64,000 nt of DNA. Source: [Haemophilus] ducreyi. Lineage in GTDB: Bacteria > Pseudomonadota > Gammaproteobacteria > Enterobacterales > Pasteurellaceae. A model generated the notes under the pieces. It was not told where the DNA came from and did no database searches. It saw nothing but the letters and a program-made list of their open reading frames with translations. The translations under genes were made by a program, and so were the position numbers. Positions 19,954 to 30,048 of this stretch are shown here, piece after piece; within the stretch, counting starts at the first letter, position 1, and each line of letters begins with the position of its first letter. Where the stretch lies: NCBI RefSeq assembly GCF_900109315.1, contig NZ_FOJC01000004.1, forward strand, positions 62,001 through 126,000. The letters run 5' to 3'.

Positions 19954-19977
19954 TGCATTATCTTAAAATAAAGTAAA

Positions 19978-19999
19978 ATAGCGTGAATATTCACGCTAT
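19978..19999 (-). terminator. Terminator of the secreted protein gene
   Basis: A 22-base perfect palindrome, ATAGCGTGAAT followed by ATTCACGCTAT, lies 21 bases after the stop at 20021. The minus strand continues in T-rich sequence. Confidence 0.65.
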
Positions 20000-20020
20000 C
20001 GGCTTAACAGCAATTTAACA

Positions 20021-20593
20021 TTAAGGTAATAAGTTACATTGTAACGGAGAGCCGTTTGGATTAACCATTACAATTGGTGCTGATTGACTGCCCTGCATTG
20101 ATGCTAAATATTGCACGCCCGCGATACAATAGCGACGATAGCCATCTGTTTTCTCAACTAGATACGGATCAATTTGACCGCCAATACTTTTAAATTCAGC
20201 CATTTTTGCATTATTTTGCGCAGAAGCGACCGCTGGTGTTGCGGATGTATTTGCTTCATTAGCCGTTTGCGTAGTTGTAGTGGTTTGGCTTGCTTGTGCA
20301 TTTGGTGTAAGCATATCACTTAATAAATAACCTGCTGCTGCACCTGTTGCAAAACTTGCTAAACGGTTACCATTGTTTGCTGATACTGGTGCTGATTGTG
20401 TTTGAGCAGGTGTGTTAGCAAAAGTAGCATCTTTTTGTTGGTGATTCATCTTTGTAGCGGGCGCTTTTTTAGTCGCTAATGGCTTGCCTGTTACTGAAAA
20501 TGATCTTCCGCCCATAGAACGACCACCTTTTGCTTCCGCAAGTGTAGCAAAAGAAAGCGCGATAATAGCTGAAAATGTAATAAGTTTTTTCAT
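20021..20593 (-). CDS. Exported low-complexity protein, function unknown
   Basis: A 190-residue protein I do not recognise. Residues 1-21 (MKKLITFSAIIALSFATLAEA) are a Sec signal peptide with cleavage after AEA. A Gly/Ser/Lys/Ala/Thr-rich disordered region follows, then a short hydrophobic glycine-rich segment (ASFATGAAAGYLLSDML, residues 79-95) that may contact membrane, a Thr/Gln/Ala-rich linker, and a more ordered C-terminal 60 residues with two cysteines (YRRYCIAGVQ and PLQCNLLP) that could form a disulfide. It is probably periplasmic or envelope-attached. It lies between epmB and efp but has its own terminator, so a link to EF-P is not implied. Confidence 0.75.
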   Translation of the reverse strand: MKKLITFSAIIALSFATLAEAKGGRSMGGRSFSVTGKPLATKKAPATKMNHQQKDATFANTPAQTQSAPVSANNGNRLASFATGAAAGYLLSDMLTPNAQASQTTTTTQTANEANTSATPAVASAQNNAKMAEFKSIGGQIDPYLVEKTDGYRRYCIAGVQYLASMQGSQSAPIVMVNPNGSPLQCNLLP

Positions 20594-20744
20594 TTGGTTT
20601 CCTTAATCAATCACGATTTTACATTATAGCGTAAAAATTTTTAGAGATCTTTCGCTATTTGCTGTATTATATGGCTTTTTTGACAAGCCACAATAGTGGG
20701 TAGTTCAATTTTTGTTAATTTATTGTTAAATAATTGAGGAAACA

Positions 20745-21311
20745 ATGGCTAGTTACAGCACTAATGACTTCAAACCGGGTTTAAAATTTATTCAAGATGG
20801 TGAACCTTGTGTAATCGTTGAAAACGAATTCGTAAAACCAGGCAAAGGCCAAGCCTTTACCCGCACTAAAATTCGTAAATTAATTTCGGGTAAAGTACTG
20901 GAAATTAACTTCAAATCAGGAACCTCTGTTGAAGCTGCCGACGTGGTAGATTATAACTACACATATTCATATAAAGATGAAGACTTTTGGTACTTTATGC
21001 ATCCTGAAACGTTTGAACAAATTTCTGTTGATGCAAAAGCATTGGGTGATAATGATAAATGGTTGGTCGATCAAGCTGAATGTATCATTACCTTATGGAA
21101 TGGTGCGGCGATCTCTGTTACTCCACCAAACTTTGTTGAATTAGCCGTAGTCGAAACCGATCCTGGCTTAAAAGGTGATACTGCAGGTACAGGCGGTAAA
21201 CCCGCTACATTAAGCACTGGCGCTGTAGTTCGTGTGCCATTATTTGTACAAATTGGTGAGATCATTAAAGTAGATACTCGTTCAGGTGAATATATTTCCC
21301 GCGTAAAATAA
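20745..21311 (+). CDS. efp: Elongation factor P
   Basis: Relieves ribosome stalling at proline runs. All three beta-barrel domains are present in 188 residues. The modification loop [12 protein letters not shown] holds the lysine (Lys34) that EpmA/EpmB lysylate, so the pathway looks complete together with the nearby epmB. GAGGAAACAATG gives a strong ribosome site. It ends at an inverted-uptake-signal terminator. Confidence 0.98.
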
Positions 21312-21327
21312 CTTTTAATGCAACCTA

Positions 21328-21378
21328 AAGCGGTTGAATTTGTTACAAATTTTGCAAAAACTCAACCGCTTGTTTTTT
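21328..21378 (+). terminator. Terminator of efp, inverted uptake signals
   Basis: AAGCGGTTGA (21328-21337) pairs with TCAACCGCTT (21362-21371), with a further AATTTGT/ACAAATT inner pairing, followed by GTTTTTT. The right arm contains the full reversed ACAAGCGGT signal. The remaining bases to glnS hold only a promoter. Confidence 0.8.
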
Positions 21379-21548
21379 AAGCTCAATCCTATTTTATGCT
21401 TCATTTGATACATTACCATTACTTAATTTCAACCTATTTTAAGTAACAAACTTCCATTCCTAATAAGCCAATTGCAATTGTAAAATACCACCGATTAATC
21501 CCCTTAAATATATAGTGAATAGGTAAATTGCGACATAAATCTAACCGC

Positions 21549-21577
21549 TTGAGCTAGCAACCTAAAAGGTGTAGAAT
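21549..21577 (+). promoter_or_regulatory. Sigma-70 promoter of glnS
   Basis: TTGAGC (21549-21554), a 17-base spacer, and TAGAAT (21572-21577). Transcription would start near 21584, leaving a leader of about 28 bases before the glnS ATG. Confidence 0.6.
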
Positions 21578-21611
21578 TTACTGTTATTTTATTCAAAAAC
21601 TAGAGAAAATT

Positions 21612-23282
21612 ATGAGCGAAGAAACTTTAACAACTGAGGTTGAAACTAGGGCCAATTTTATTACTCATATTATTGATGAAGATTTATCCAGTGGTAAGCA
21701 TAATAATGTTTATACTCGTTTCCCACCAGAACCAAATGGTTATTTACATATCGGCCACGCTAAATCAATCTGTTTAAACTTTGGTATCGCTCGAGAATAT
21801 CATGGCAAATGTAATTTACGTTTTGATGATACTAACCCTGTTAAAGAAGACATTGAATATGTTGCGTCGATTAAACAAGATGTTGAATGGTTAGGCTTTA
21901 AATGGCAAGGTGAGCCACTCTATGCCTCAGATTATTTTGATCAATTACATGGCTATGCCATTGAATTAATTGAAAAAGGATTAGCTTACGTTGATGAGCT
22001 ATCGCAAGAAGAAATGCGCGAATATCGTGGTACGCTCACTGAAGCGGGTAAAAATAGTCCATATCGCGACCGCAGTATTGCTGAAAACTTAGCATTATTC
22101 GAGAAAATGAAAAATGGTGAGTTTAAAGAAGGTACCGCTTGTTTAAGAGCCAAAATTGATATGGCTTCTCCTTTCATTGTAATGCGAGATCCTGTTCTTT
22201 ACCGTGTTAAATTTGCACATCATCACCAAACTGGCGATAAATGGTGTATTTATCCAATGTATGATTTCACACATTGTATTTCAGATGCGATTGAACGCAT
22301 TACGCACTCACTTTGTACACTTGAATTCCAAGATAATCGCCGTTTATATGATTGGGTATTAGAGAATATTTCGATTGAACGCCCATTACCACATCAATAT
22401 GAATTTTCACGCTTAAATTTGGAAGGCACATTAACTTCAAAACGTAAATTGTTACAATTAGTCACAGATGGAATTGTTGATGGTTGGAATGATCCACGTA
22501 TGCCCACCATTTCAGGCTTACGTCGACGCGGTTATACTCCGGCTTCTCTACGTGAATTTTGTCGCCGAATTGGCGTCACCAAACAAGATAATGTTGTTGA
22601 ATACGCTGCGTTAGAAGCCTGTATTCGTGAAGACTTAAATAAGAATGCTCCGCGTGCAATGGCGGTAATTAATCCTGTACGTGTAGTTATTGAAAACGTT
22701 GCTGAACCAGAAATATTAAAAGCACCAAACCATCCTAATCGGCCAGAGCTAGGCGAGCGTGATCTACCTTTTACCCGTGAAATATATATCGATGAAGCAG
22801 ATTTCCGTGAAGAAGCCAATAAGCAATATAAGCGTTTAGTCTTAGGTAAAGAGGTTCGTTTACGCAATGCCTATGTTATTAAAGCAGAACGTGTTGAAAA
22901 AGATGCAAGCGGTAAAATTACTACTATTTTTTGTAGTTATGATCCTGAAACATTAGGCAAAAACCCTGCAGACGGTCGTAAAGTCAAAGGCGTTATTCAT
23001 TGGGTTTCTGCGACACAAAATAAAGTTGCTGAATTTCGGATTTATAACCGCTTGTTTAATGTAGCAAATCCCGGAGATGAAGAAGATATTAATGCAGTGA
23101 TAAACCCATCTTCATTAATCGCCAAACATGGTTTTGTTGAAGTTAATTTGGCAAGTGCTCAAAAAGAACAAGGCTATCAATTTGAACGGGAAGGCTATTA
23201 TTGTTTAGACAGTAAAGAAGGTTCAGCCGATAACTTAATCTTTAACTTAACCGTTAGCCTAAAAGAAGGTTTTACGGCATAA
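21612..23282 (+). CDS. glnS: Glutamine--tRNA ligase
   Basis: Class I synthetase for tRNA-Gln, 556 residues (E. coli 554). The HIGH signature appears as [12 protein letters not shown] near residue 42 and the KMSKS-type loop as LTSKRKL near residue 275, where the usual Met-Ser is Thr-Ser. The C-terminal beta-barrel anticodon domains are complete. GAGAAAATTATG start. A small lipoprotein gene follows on the same strand. Confidence 0.97.
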   Translation: MSEETLTTEVETRANFITHIIDEDLSSGKHNNVYTRFPPEPNGYLHIGHAKSICLNFGIAREYHGKCNLRFDDTNPVKEDIEYVASIKQDVEWLGFKWQGEPLYASDYFDQLHGYAIELIEKGLAYVDELSQEEMREYRGTLTEAGKNSPYRDRSIAENLALFEKMKNGEFKEGTACLRAKIDMASPFIVMRDPVLYRVKFAHHHQTGDKWCIYPMYDFTHCISDAIERITHSLCTLEFQDNRRLYDWVLENISIERPLPHQYEFSRLNLEGTLTSKRKLLQLVTDGIVDGWNDPRMPTISGLRRRGYTPASLREFCRRIGVTKQDNVVEYAALEACIREDLNKNAPRAMAVINPVRVVIENVAEPEILKAPNHPNRPELGERDLPFTREIYIDEADFREEANKQYKRLVLGKEVRLRNAYVIKAERVEKDASGKITTIFCSYDPETLGKNPADGRKVKGVIHWVSATQNKVAEFRIYNRLFNVANPGDEEDINAVINPSSLIAKHGFVEVNLASAQKEQGYQFEREGYYCLDSKEGSADNLIFNLTVSLKEGFTA

Positions 23283-23348
23283 TTATCAAATAAGCGGTAG
23301 AAATAATCATATTTTTATTGTTTTAAATACTTTTGTTGAGGAAAAATT

Positions 23349-23492
23349 ATGAAAAGATTAGTATTATTGGTAGTGAGTATGCTAGTCATTAGCGCATGTT
23401 CACAATCTAAAGATATCTATTTCAATGGTGCGAAAGAATCCCACTCTGGCTTAAAATATGAACCTGGAAGCAAAACCCTTTCAGTTAATTAA
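23349..23492 (+). CDS. Very small predicted lipoprotein (47 residues)
   Basis: Too short for usual gene calls but well formed: TTGAGGAAAAATT precedes the ATG, and the product starts MKRLVLLVVSMLVISACSQS, a lipoprotein signal with lipobox ISAC, so Cys17 would be lipidated and about 30 residues would remain in the periplasm (SQSKDIYFNGAKESHSGLKY, then a short tail). A strong terminator comes 14 bases after the stop. It lies 66 bases after glnS and may be co-transcribed. Function is unknown; its residual serine after the Cys suggests export to the outer membrane. Confidence 0.75.
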   Translation: MKRLVLLVVSMLVISACSQSKDIYFNGAKESHSGLKYEPGSKTLSVN

Positions 23493-23505
23493 TCTGGTCT
23501 AGAAA

Positions 23506-23535
23506 AAAGCGGTCAAAAAAGACCGCTTTTGTTTA
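23506..23535 (+). terminator. Terminator after the small lipoprotein, inverted uptake signals
   Basis: AAAGCGGTC (23506-23514) pairs perfectly with GACCGCTTT (23521-23529) around an A6 loop, followed by T-rich sequence. The A-run before it makes it usable for the mdtD-like pseudogene on the minus strand as well. Confidence 0.9.
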
Positions 23536-24905
23536 TTTCATATTATGCTTTTTTTGATTCATATGATTACCGTCATTATGATGCAACATTGCAACCACTA
23601 CGGTTAATAACACGCCAAAGCAGGCTGAAAAAAGGTGTATTGAAATGCTAAGATTAATGCATCTTCGCCTAAACTAACTCGATAAATCGCCAATAACCGC
23701 TGAAACGGCAATACCGATCCCGATACCAACTTGTTGAACTACACTCATCATCGTTGAACCCGCATTTGAATTATCTTGGTCTAAATCTCCTACAGTTAAA
23801 GCATTAACTGCCGTAAATAATAATGACATGCAAGCACCAAAGCCACTTAATAAAATCACCAATAGCCAAAACGATGTATCTTGATCTAACCACCCCATTG
23901 CTATAATTGACAACGTCAGTGATACTGCGCTAAAGATTAACGATCTTTTATATCCCCAAATATTAAGGGCTTTCGTGACTAATGGTTTAACGACAATTGA
24001 GCTAATTGCTAACGGCGCCATTAACCATCCCGTAGTTGCAGCGTTTTGTTGTAATGCCACTTGTAGCATTAAAGGAATTAAAAAGGGAATACCTGAACCA
24101 GTTAAGCGTACTAATAAATTAGCAATCATACCAATCCTAAACGTGCGGATCCGAAATAAAGCCAATGGCAATAATGGTGTCGTTACCCGATTAGCATAAA
24201 TACAGTAGAATGTGATCAGACTAATGCCTAATCCCATTATCAAAAAGGATGACAGTGCATTAGCTAAATCTTCAGAGACTAATTCCAAACCAAACGTTAA
24301 TCCAACTAAACCGCTCTCAAATAATAAAAAGCCAAACCAATCTAATTTTTGCGATGCATAACGTGTATTGGGCATATATTTGCCGGCAATCACAACGCCA
24401 ATCATACCAATTGGAATATTAATTAGAAAAATCCAATGCCAACTCATATAGGTCACTAGCCAACCGCCTAAAATAGGCCCAACCGCCATTGCCATTAGAT
24501 TCCAAGTTGCGACTAATTCTGTTTTAGGCACAGTGCGAAAATAGTTAAACGTGCCACCGGCATCATTAATGCGCCCCCTATGCCTTGCAAAATACGGGAC
24601 ACGACTAACATATCTAGTGAAAATGACATTGTACAGGCGATAGAACCTAATACAAATAAAATAACGGCTAAGCGAAAAACAATTAACGCACCAAATTTAT
24701 CCGCTAACCAACCACTTAGTAGAATAACCGCTGCAACCGTCAAGGCATAGCTAATAATAGCTAGTTGCATTTCAAGGGCGGATTCATTCAGGCTGGCAGA
24801 GATCGCAGGAAGTGCCGTAGTAAGAATAGTAGCATCTAGCGATTGCATAAAAAGTGCTAATGCCGCAATCCAAGCTAAACCTTTATAATGATATGTGTTA
24901 GTCAT
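23533..24905 (-). pseudogene. DHA2-family drug exporter (MdtD-like), three frameshifts
   Basis: The intact ancestor was a 14-helix major facilitator of the EmrB/MdtD type: it starts with [18 protein letters not shown] and continues [21 protein letters not shown] and SWHWIFLINIPIGMIG, all as in MdtD. The frame breaks at 24538-24541, where one T is missing from a T-run (IF then RTVPKTEL in the next frame). It breaks again near 23676 (one base inserted; VSLGEDALILAFQYT follows in another frame), and a third time at an A6 run at 23628-23633 (SACFGVLLTVVVAML in the last frame). Reading through these gives about 458 residues ending at 23533, the normal family size. The gene cannot make a working transporter unless these are sequencing errors. 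Confidence 0.88.
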
Positions 24906-24920
24906 ATAACCTCAAATAAA

Positions 24921-24968
24921 TAAGCGATCAGAAATCATCATCAAATATTGACTAAATCCGACCGCTTA
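24921..24968 (-). terminator. Probable terminator of slt
   Basis: TAAGCGATC (24921-24929) can pair with GACCGCTTA (24960-24968), one mismatch, with a 30-base loop; the minus strand then runs TTTATTT. It looks like an inverted uptake-signal pair in which one arm has decayed. Confidence 0.5.
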
Positions 24969-25011
24969 GATTGCAATATTATAGGCTTTTCTTGCTTATC
25001 TTATTGAATAA

Positions 25012-27144
25012 TTAGTATTTTCGCTTCAATTCTTCCGCTAAAAAGGCTTTTTTATTAGCATGATTTTGTAAAATTTGATAATAATAATCATAGGCAAGCA
25101 CATTCTGTACATAACCGCGTGTTTCAAAAAATGGAATAGCCGCGATAAATTCTGCCATATTTAATTTACCATTACTACGCGCCAACCATTTATCCACTCT
25201 ATTTGCACCTGCATTATACGCGGCTGCAATCAAAATACGATTATTGGGATATTTCTCATTTAGTTCATTTAAGTGTGCAATACCTAACATAATATTTTTA
25301 AACGGATCGAGTAGATCTGCATTATGTGTGAATGGTAATCCGCGATTTTGTGCAGTTAACTTAGCTGTACTGGGTAACATTTGCATTAATCCAATCGCAT
25401 CTGCTGATGATTTTGCTTGTGGGCTCCAAGCACTTTCTTGTCTAGCGATTGCCATTGCAAAGGTTTTACTGACCCCTTGTTCAGTTAAATGTAGATCGAA
25501 CCATTGAGAATAGGCTTGTGGTAAACGTAACGTGAGATAATCCCACGCCTTTGCTTGAATCGTGGCTTCTACGGCTAAATCATACCAATCTTGCTGTTTA
25601 GCATAATCACTTAATGCTAATTGTTGTTCAAAGAATAATGTTTTCAACCACGCTAACCAAATGGATTTAGCATTATCAAACCGATTAATTGCTCTCCATT
25701 CACTAATATAATCTAACTTTGGTTGAAATTCCGCTAACTGTTGTTGAGTAAGTGCCGTCGCAGTTGGTAATTTAACTGTATAACTTTTAGATAATTGTTG
25801 TGCCGCTAATAGCGGATAAAAGCCACGCTCTTTGCTTAACGCTGTGAATAAATCAAACTGTTTTTGCTGATTTTGTTCTGTTTTGGCTAACCAATAACGC
25901 CATTCTGCTTTTTCTTGCGCTTTACTCGAAAGTAACGCTAACCATGGTGCTAATGGTTGTTGTTGCCAGAGTGCCATTCTAATCCGGCGTTCAATCAAGC
26001 TATCTGTTTGTATTTCTGCTAGTTGTTTATCCCGCCAAATATTAAAGTTTGGATCTTGATTGTCAAACAAACGACTAATAAACGCAATTTTCCACTCCCG
26101 CAGTTCATTCGTGCTTAACTGCCATTTATCTGCCCATGCTTGATAAGTATCAAAGTTAGGTTGTGCTAATGTTTCTGAAAGGGTTTTAATAAATTTTGGA
26201 AAAAAAGCTAATATAAGCGCTTTATTGGGTGCGGTAAGTGGTTGCATTTCAACAAAAGTTGGCAAATATTTGACATTTGCCGTTAATTTGCTGACTTCTG
26301 CCAACCAATCGCTTAACTCCGAATTTTGATGATGTTGATCCAAAATTTCAAAACCTTTTTTAGCATTTTGCTTAGCTAATTCAACCGCTTTTAATCTGAT
26401 ATTCTCATCGGTTTTTCTACCTTGATCCCGCCAATATTGTTCAATATCCGCACAATGCTGTGGTAATTCTGCTGTCTTTAACCACATTTTCTCAAATTGT
26501 GCCAATAAATCCTGCATCATAGTGGCTAACCAAATCGTTTTTTTACTGTCTTGCTGAGCTTCTTTATTCTGTTGTTGTGCCATAAATTGCTGATATTGCG
26601 CAGAAAAAACACGGCATTGATTATCAGCATTTTCCGGTGCAATGGTTTTCGCATGAGCTAATAATGCTGAAAATTTTTGTTGCTGATATAAACGCTCAAA
26701 CATCAATTGATTTAAGCGCGTTTGATAAGGTGAGTCCGGATATTTTTGCTTGAAAGCCTGTAAATCTTCATCTGTTGCTTGCTCTAACGAGAGTTTAGTA
26801 TTGAGCAATAACCACTCAGCATCAACTTTTAATGGATAATCGCCTAACACATCTATTAACTTTTTACTGAGATATAAGGCTTCAGCGGTTAATTGCTTTT
26901 GTGCGCTAGCTGCTTTTAAAATAGATTCTATTTGCAGAAAATATTCTCGTTGTTGTAGTCGTGCGGTGTGTTGTTTTTGTTTAGTCTGTAATTGATGGGC
27001 AAATTTGGCTTGCCACTCTGCTTCAAGTTGTTTTACGTCTGCCTCACTATATGTTTTTATGTGTGCTTTTTTATCAATATGCGAATGTGTCGCAACAGCA
27101 AAAGGGCTAATCATAGCTAATGTTAATAATGTCTTATTCCACAT
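25012..27144 (-). CDS. slt: Soluble lytic murein transglycosylase
   Basis: Periplasmic enzyme that cleaves peptidoglycan between MurNAc and GlcNAc with 1,6-anhydro product. From the ATG at 27144 it has 710 residues: signal peptide (MWNKTLLTLAMISPFAVATH), a long alpha-superhelical U/L domain, and a C-terminal lysozyme-like domain. The catalytic Glu is in IARQESAWSPQAKSS near residue 556, followed by GLMQMLPST and AYNAGANRVDKWL. The frame extends four codons to a TTG at 27156, which I do not use. Confidence 0.93.
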   Translation of the reverse strand: MWNKTLLTLAMISPFAVATHSHIDKKAHIKTYSEADVKQLEAEWQAKFAHQLQTKQKQHTARLQQREYFLQIESILKAASAQKQLTAEALYLSKKLIDVLGDYPLKVDAEWLLLNTKLSLEQATDEDLQAFKQKYPDSPYQTRLNQLMFERLYQQQKFSALLAHAKTIAPENADNQCRVFSAQYQQFMAQQQNKEAQQDSKKTIWLATMMQDLLAQFEKMWLKTAELPQHCADIEQYWRDQGRKTDENIRLKAVELAKQNAKKGFEILDQHHQNSELSDWLAEVSKLTANVKYLPTFVEMQPLTAPNKALILAFFPKFIKTLSETLAQPNFDTYQAWADKWQLSTNELREWKIAFISRLFDNQDPNFNIWRDKQLAEIQTDSLIERRIRMALWQQQPLAPWLALLSSKAQEKAEWRYWLAKTEQNQQKQFDLFTALSKERGFYPLLAAQQLSKSYTVKLPTATALTQQQLAEFQPKLDYISEWRAINRFDNAKSIWLAWLKTLFFEQQLALSDYAKQQDWYDLAVEATIQAKAWDYLTLRLPQAYSQWFDLHLTEQGVSKTFAMAIARQESAWSPQAKSSADAIGLMQMLPSTAKLTAQNRGLPFTHNADLLDPFKNIMLGIAHLNELNEKYPNNRILIAAAYNAGANRVDKWLARSNGKLNMAEFIAAIPFFETRGYVQNVLAYDYYYQILQNHANKKAFLAEELKRKY

Positions 27145-27191
27145 AATATTATCCAACTTATTCTTTTTCTTTAATCAATTTAGGCAGAAAA

Positions 27192-27218
27192 AACCGCCTG
27201 AAGTTTCCTACAAGCGGT
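27192..27218 (-). terminator. Terminator of hpt, inverted uptake signals
   Basis: ACCGCCTG (27192-27199 approx.) pairs with CAAGCGGT (27211-27218) with one wobble; the minus strand continues GGTTTTTT. The right arm is a perfect ACAAGCGGT signal at 27210-27218. Confidence 0.65.
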
Positions 27219-27244
27219 ATGATTCATTCAATTTTATGTAAAGA

Positions 27245-27784
27245 TTATTCATCCATCACAACTTTACCAATAAAGTCTAAGTTACGATATTTTTGTGCAT
27301 AATCAATACCATAACCTACAACAAACTCATCTGGAATAGCAAAACCAACCCATTCAACCGGCACAGCGACTTCTCTGCGAGACGGTTTATCTAATAATGT
27401 ACAAATTGAGACTGAACGTGGATCACGCAAACGTAAAATGTCGCGAACTTTATTAAGCGTAAAGCCTGTATCAATAATATCTTCTACAATTAACACATCT
27501 TTGCCGTTAATTTCACCCTCTAAATCTTTTAAAATTTTCACATCACACGAGGATTCTGTGCTAGAACCATAACTAGACACGGTCATAAAATCAATTTCTA
27601 CCGGTATATCAATTAAACGAACAAGATCCGCCATAAACATAAAAGAACCCCGTAATAATCCAACTACGACTAAATTCTGACAATTTGTTTGCTGATAATG
27701 GTTATTAATTTGTTCAGCTAATTCTGCAATACGTGTTTGAACTTCTTTACGTGAAATAAGTGATTCAATATGATGTTTTTTCAT
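27245..27784 (-). CDS. hpt: Hypoxanthine phosphoribosyltransferase
   Basis: Salvages hypoxanthine (and weakly guanine) with PRPP to IMP. The 179 residues from the ATG at 27784 match E. coli Hpt closely: [20 protein letters not shown], the PRPP loop [14 protein letters not shown], and the base-binding [19 protein letters not shown]. The frame continues five codons up to a TTG at 27799; the internal ATG with AAAGAG upstream is preferred. Confidence 0.96.
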   Translation of the reverse strand: MKKHHIESLISRKEVQTRIAELAEQINNHYQQTNCQNLVVVGLLRGSFMFMADLVRLIDIPVEIDFMTVSSYGSSTESSCDVKILKDLEGEINGKDVLIVEDIIDTGFTLNKVRDILRLRDPRSVSICTLLDKPSRREVAVPVEWVGFAIPDEFVVGYGIDYAQKYRNLDFIGKVVMDE

Positions 27785-27862
27785 AAAAGTCTCTTTCAAA
27801 GATAAAATAGTAATTCATTCTACGGATAATGCCCGCTAAATAATAGTAAAATAAATGAGAGG

Positions 27863-28672
27863 TTAAAGCTGATCTAATGCTAATACATTCGTCATATCAA
27901 ACAAACCTTGCGGTTGATTGGCTAACCATTGTGCTGCACACACTGCGCCTTTGGCAAAGGTCATTCGGCTTGTGGCTTTATGGCTAATTTCAACCCGCTC
28001 ACCTTCATCAACAAACCAAACAGAATGTTCGCCCACTATATCACCTGCTCGAATCGTTGCAAAAACAATCTGATTAGCTTGCCGTTCATCCATAATGCCG
28101 TATCGTTCAAACACTGCATCCGTTTTTAAATCACGACCTAATGTTTTCGCAATATGTTCGCCCATTGATAATGCCGTCCCTGATGGCGCATCAACTTTAT
28201 GTTTATGATGGGCTTCAATAATCTCAATATCGCAATAATTTCCCATCACTTTAGCCGCTTTTTCAAGTAATTTGAATACAAGATTAACGCCCACACTATA
28301 ATTAGAAGCAAAAACAATCGCTATTTTTTGTGAGGCTTGTTTAATAGCTTGTTTGCCATTTTCATCAAAACCGGTTGTACCAATCACGATTTTTTTATCA
28401 TTGGCTAAACAGAATTTCAGATACTCTAGTGTCGCCTCAGGTCGAGTAAAATCAATTAGCACGTCAAAATCAGCGGTTTTTTCTGCCAAACACGCACTAA
28501 TTGTGATGCCAAGAGGAGAAATCCCTACAAGCTCCCCCGCATCTGTGCCAATTAAGCTAGAGCCTTCCCGTTCAAAAGCAGCCGTTAAACTCAAGCCTTC
28601 GGTTTGTTGAACCGCTCGAATTAAATTACGCCCCATACGACCACCCGCGCCCACAATCGCAATTCTTAACAT
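27863..28672 (-). CDS. dapB: 4-hydroxy-tetrahydrodipicolinate reductase
   Basis: NAD(P)H-dependent step in diaminopimelate and lysine synthesis. The 269 residues start with the Rossmann loop [13 protein letters not shown]. The substrate site [16 protein letters not shown] is near residue 155. The product feeds peptidoglycan and the pathway that LysC (48.7 kb) enters. Single gene, 78 bases downstream of hpt's start region on the same strand but separated by about 60 bases that include no clear terminator. Confidence 0.97.
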   Translation of the reverse strand: MLRIAIVGAGGRMGRNLIRAVQQTEGLSLTAAFEREGSSLIGTDAGELVGISPLGITISACLAEKTADFDVLIDFTRPEATLEYLKFCLANDKKIVIGTTGFDENGKQAIKQASQKIAIVFASNYSVGVNLVFKLLEKAAKVMGNYCDIEIIEAHHKHKVDAPSGTALSMGEHIAKTLGRDLKTDAVFERYGIMDERQANQIVFATIRAGDIVGEHSVWFVDEGERVEISHKATSRMTFAKGAVCAAQWLANQPQGLFDMTNVLALDQL

Positions 28673-28734
28673 TATCCTTTTCCCCTTATCTTGATAGCAT
28701 GTATCTAAACTTAAGCGCTTGCCTATACTATACG

Positions 28735-29820
28735 CTATTTTTTACCCATAATAACAATATGCACGGTGATCTCTTCACGATCGTGGTAAAGATGTTTAGC
28801 CTGTAATTTAAAGCAAAGCCCTTGTTTAGTCAGTTGTTCTTCTAAATAAGCTAAACATAGTTGAACTTCATGATAACGTTTTTTCATCGGTAATTTTAAG
28901 TTGAAAATCGTTTCTCGACACCAGCCATTCATTAACCATTTGCCGATTAATTGACTGATCCGCATAGGTCGTTCTACCATATCACACACCAACCAATCCA
29001 TCTGCTTCAATTTAGGCGGTTGGAATTTAAAGCCATCTTCAATACAATGTTCTATCCGCCCGGTTTCGTGTAAAGTTGCGGCGATTTTGCCATGATCGAC
29101 CGCATAAACAAATAACCCTCGTTTGACTAATTGATAAGTCCAGCCTCCCGGACAGGCTCCTAAATCGACACCTTTCATTTGTTCATTAAACCGCTTTTTT
29201 TCCTGATTGATAGGAATAAACGTTAAAATGGCTTCTTCTAGCTTGAGTGTAGAGCGACTAGGTGCATCACTAGGAAATTTTAGACGAGGAATACCCATAA
29301 AAAATGGTAATTTATTGTGATTATAGGCATAACCAACATAACAACAACCAGGACGAATAAACAAAATATGTAAACTAATACAGTCTTTTACATTGTCAGA
29401 AGAAGTTAACCAACCTTCTTGCCTTAGGCTATTACGTAACGGCACAGTAAATTTACGACAAAATGTTAACAACGCTTTAGCTTCATTAGTATCAGGTGTT
29501 TCCACCAAAAGCGCTGAGCTATGTTTTGGTTGCAGTGTTTTATATTGTGCAATAATCGGTGAAATACGATCAGCCGTGGGTAAGTCTTCTAATAACTCCC
29601 CCACTACAATCATTTGACGAGCAAAAATTAACTGTTCGAATTTTATCTCACGGGCTAAACGATCTGCCTCGTTTGCTTGATAACATTCAAAAATAACATA
29701 GCCACTCTGCTCTGTTAAATTAACAAAACCCAAAACACCTAACTGAGCAGCTTTATCAGTTATTTCACCCGCAAGTTCTTTCTCAAAACCGGCACGACAA
29801 TATAAAGCAAGTTTATTCAT
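28735..29820 (-). CDS. rlmM: 23S rRNA C2498 2'-O-ribose methyltransferase
   Basis: SAM-dependent RNA methyltransferase (YgdE). From the ATG at 29820 it is 361 residues and starts [20 protein letters not shown] as in E. coli. It has an N-terminal THUMP-like domain, [20 protein letters not shown], and the SAM-binding motif [17 protein letters not shown] near residue 220. The catalytic K-D-K-E residues lie in the C-terminal half, including the Lys of [17 protein letters not shown] three codons upstream is ignored. Confidence 0.95.
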   Translation of the reverse strand: MNKLALYCRAGFEKELAGEITDKAAQLGVLGFVNLTEQSGYVIFECYQANEADRLAREIKFEQLIFARQMIVVGELLEDLPTADRISPIIAQYKTLQPKHSSALLVETPDTNEAKALLTFCRKFTVPLRNSLRQEGWLTSSDNVKDCISLHILFIRPGCCYVGYAYNHNKLPFFMGIPRLKFPSDAPSRSTLKLEEAILTFIPINQEKKRFNEQMKGVDLGACPGGWTYQLVKRGLFVYAVDHGKIAATLHETGRIEHCIEDGFKFQPPKLKQMDWLVCDMVERPMRISQLIGKWLMNGWCRETIFNLKLPMKKRYHEVQLCLAYLEEQLTKQGLCFKLQAKHLYHDREEITVHIVIMGKK

Positions 29821-29932
29821 AATTTTCAAATAAAAAGATTAGTATAACGTGTTAAGCACGCTAGGTCATCTTTAAGCGATTAAATATCTCATTCTTTAAA
29901 CCACAATGTCGACTATCATAACACAAGCGGTT

Positions 29933-29941
29933 TCTTTCTGA
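29933..29941 (+). other. Perfect Apl-type DNA uptake signal
   Basis: ACAAGCGGT, followed by T-rich sequence as in the extended consensus. It sits in the 228-base gap between rlmM and the torZ remnant, which otherwise holds a partly inverted second core (GACCGC near 29969) and the torZ terminator. Confidence 0.7.
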
Positions 29942-29983
29942 TATTTTTTGCAAAAAGTCGTTAAATCAGACCGCATAAAACAT

Positions 29984-30019
29984 AAAAATCCCCTAAAATT
30001 AATATTTCAGAGGATTTTT
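29984..30019 (-). terminator. Terminator at the 3' end of the torYZ remnant
   Basis: AAAAATCCCCT (29984-29994) pairs with AGAGGATTTTT (30009-30019), one mismatch. The minus strand continues GATTTTTATG. It lies just after the reconstructed torZ stop at 30049, which supports that reconstruction. Confidence 0.6.
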
Positions 30020-30048
30020 TAATAAGTTCAAGTGAATAAGTGTATTAC

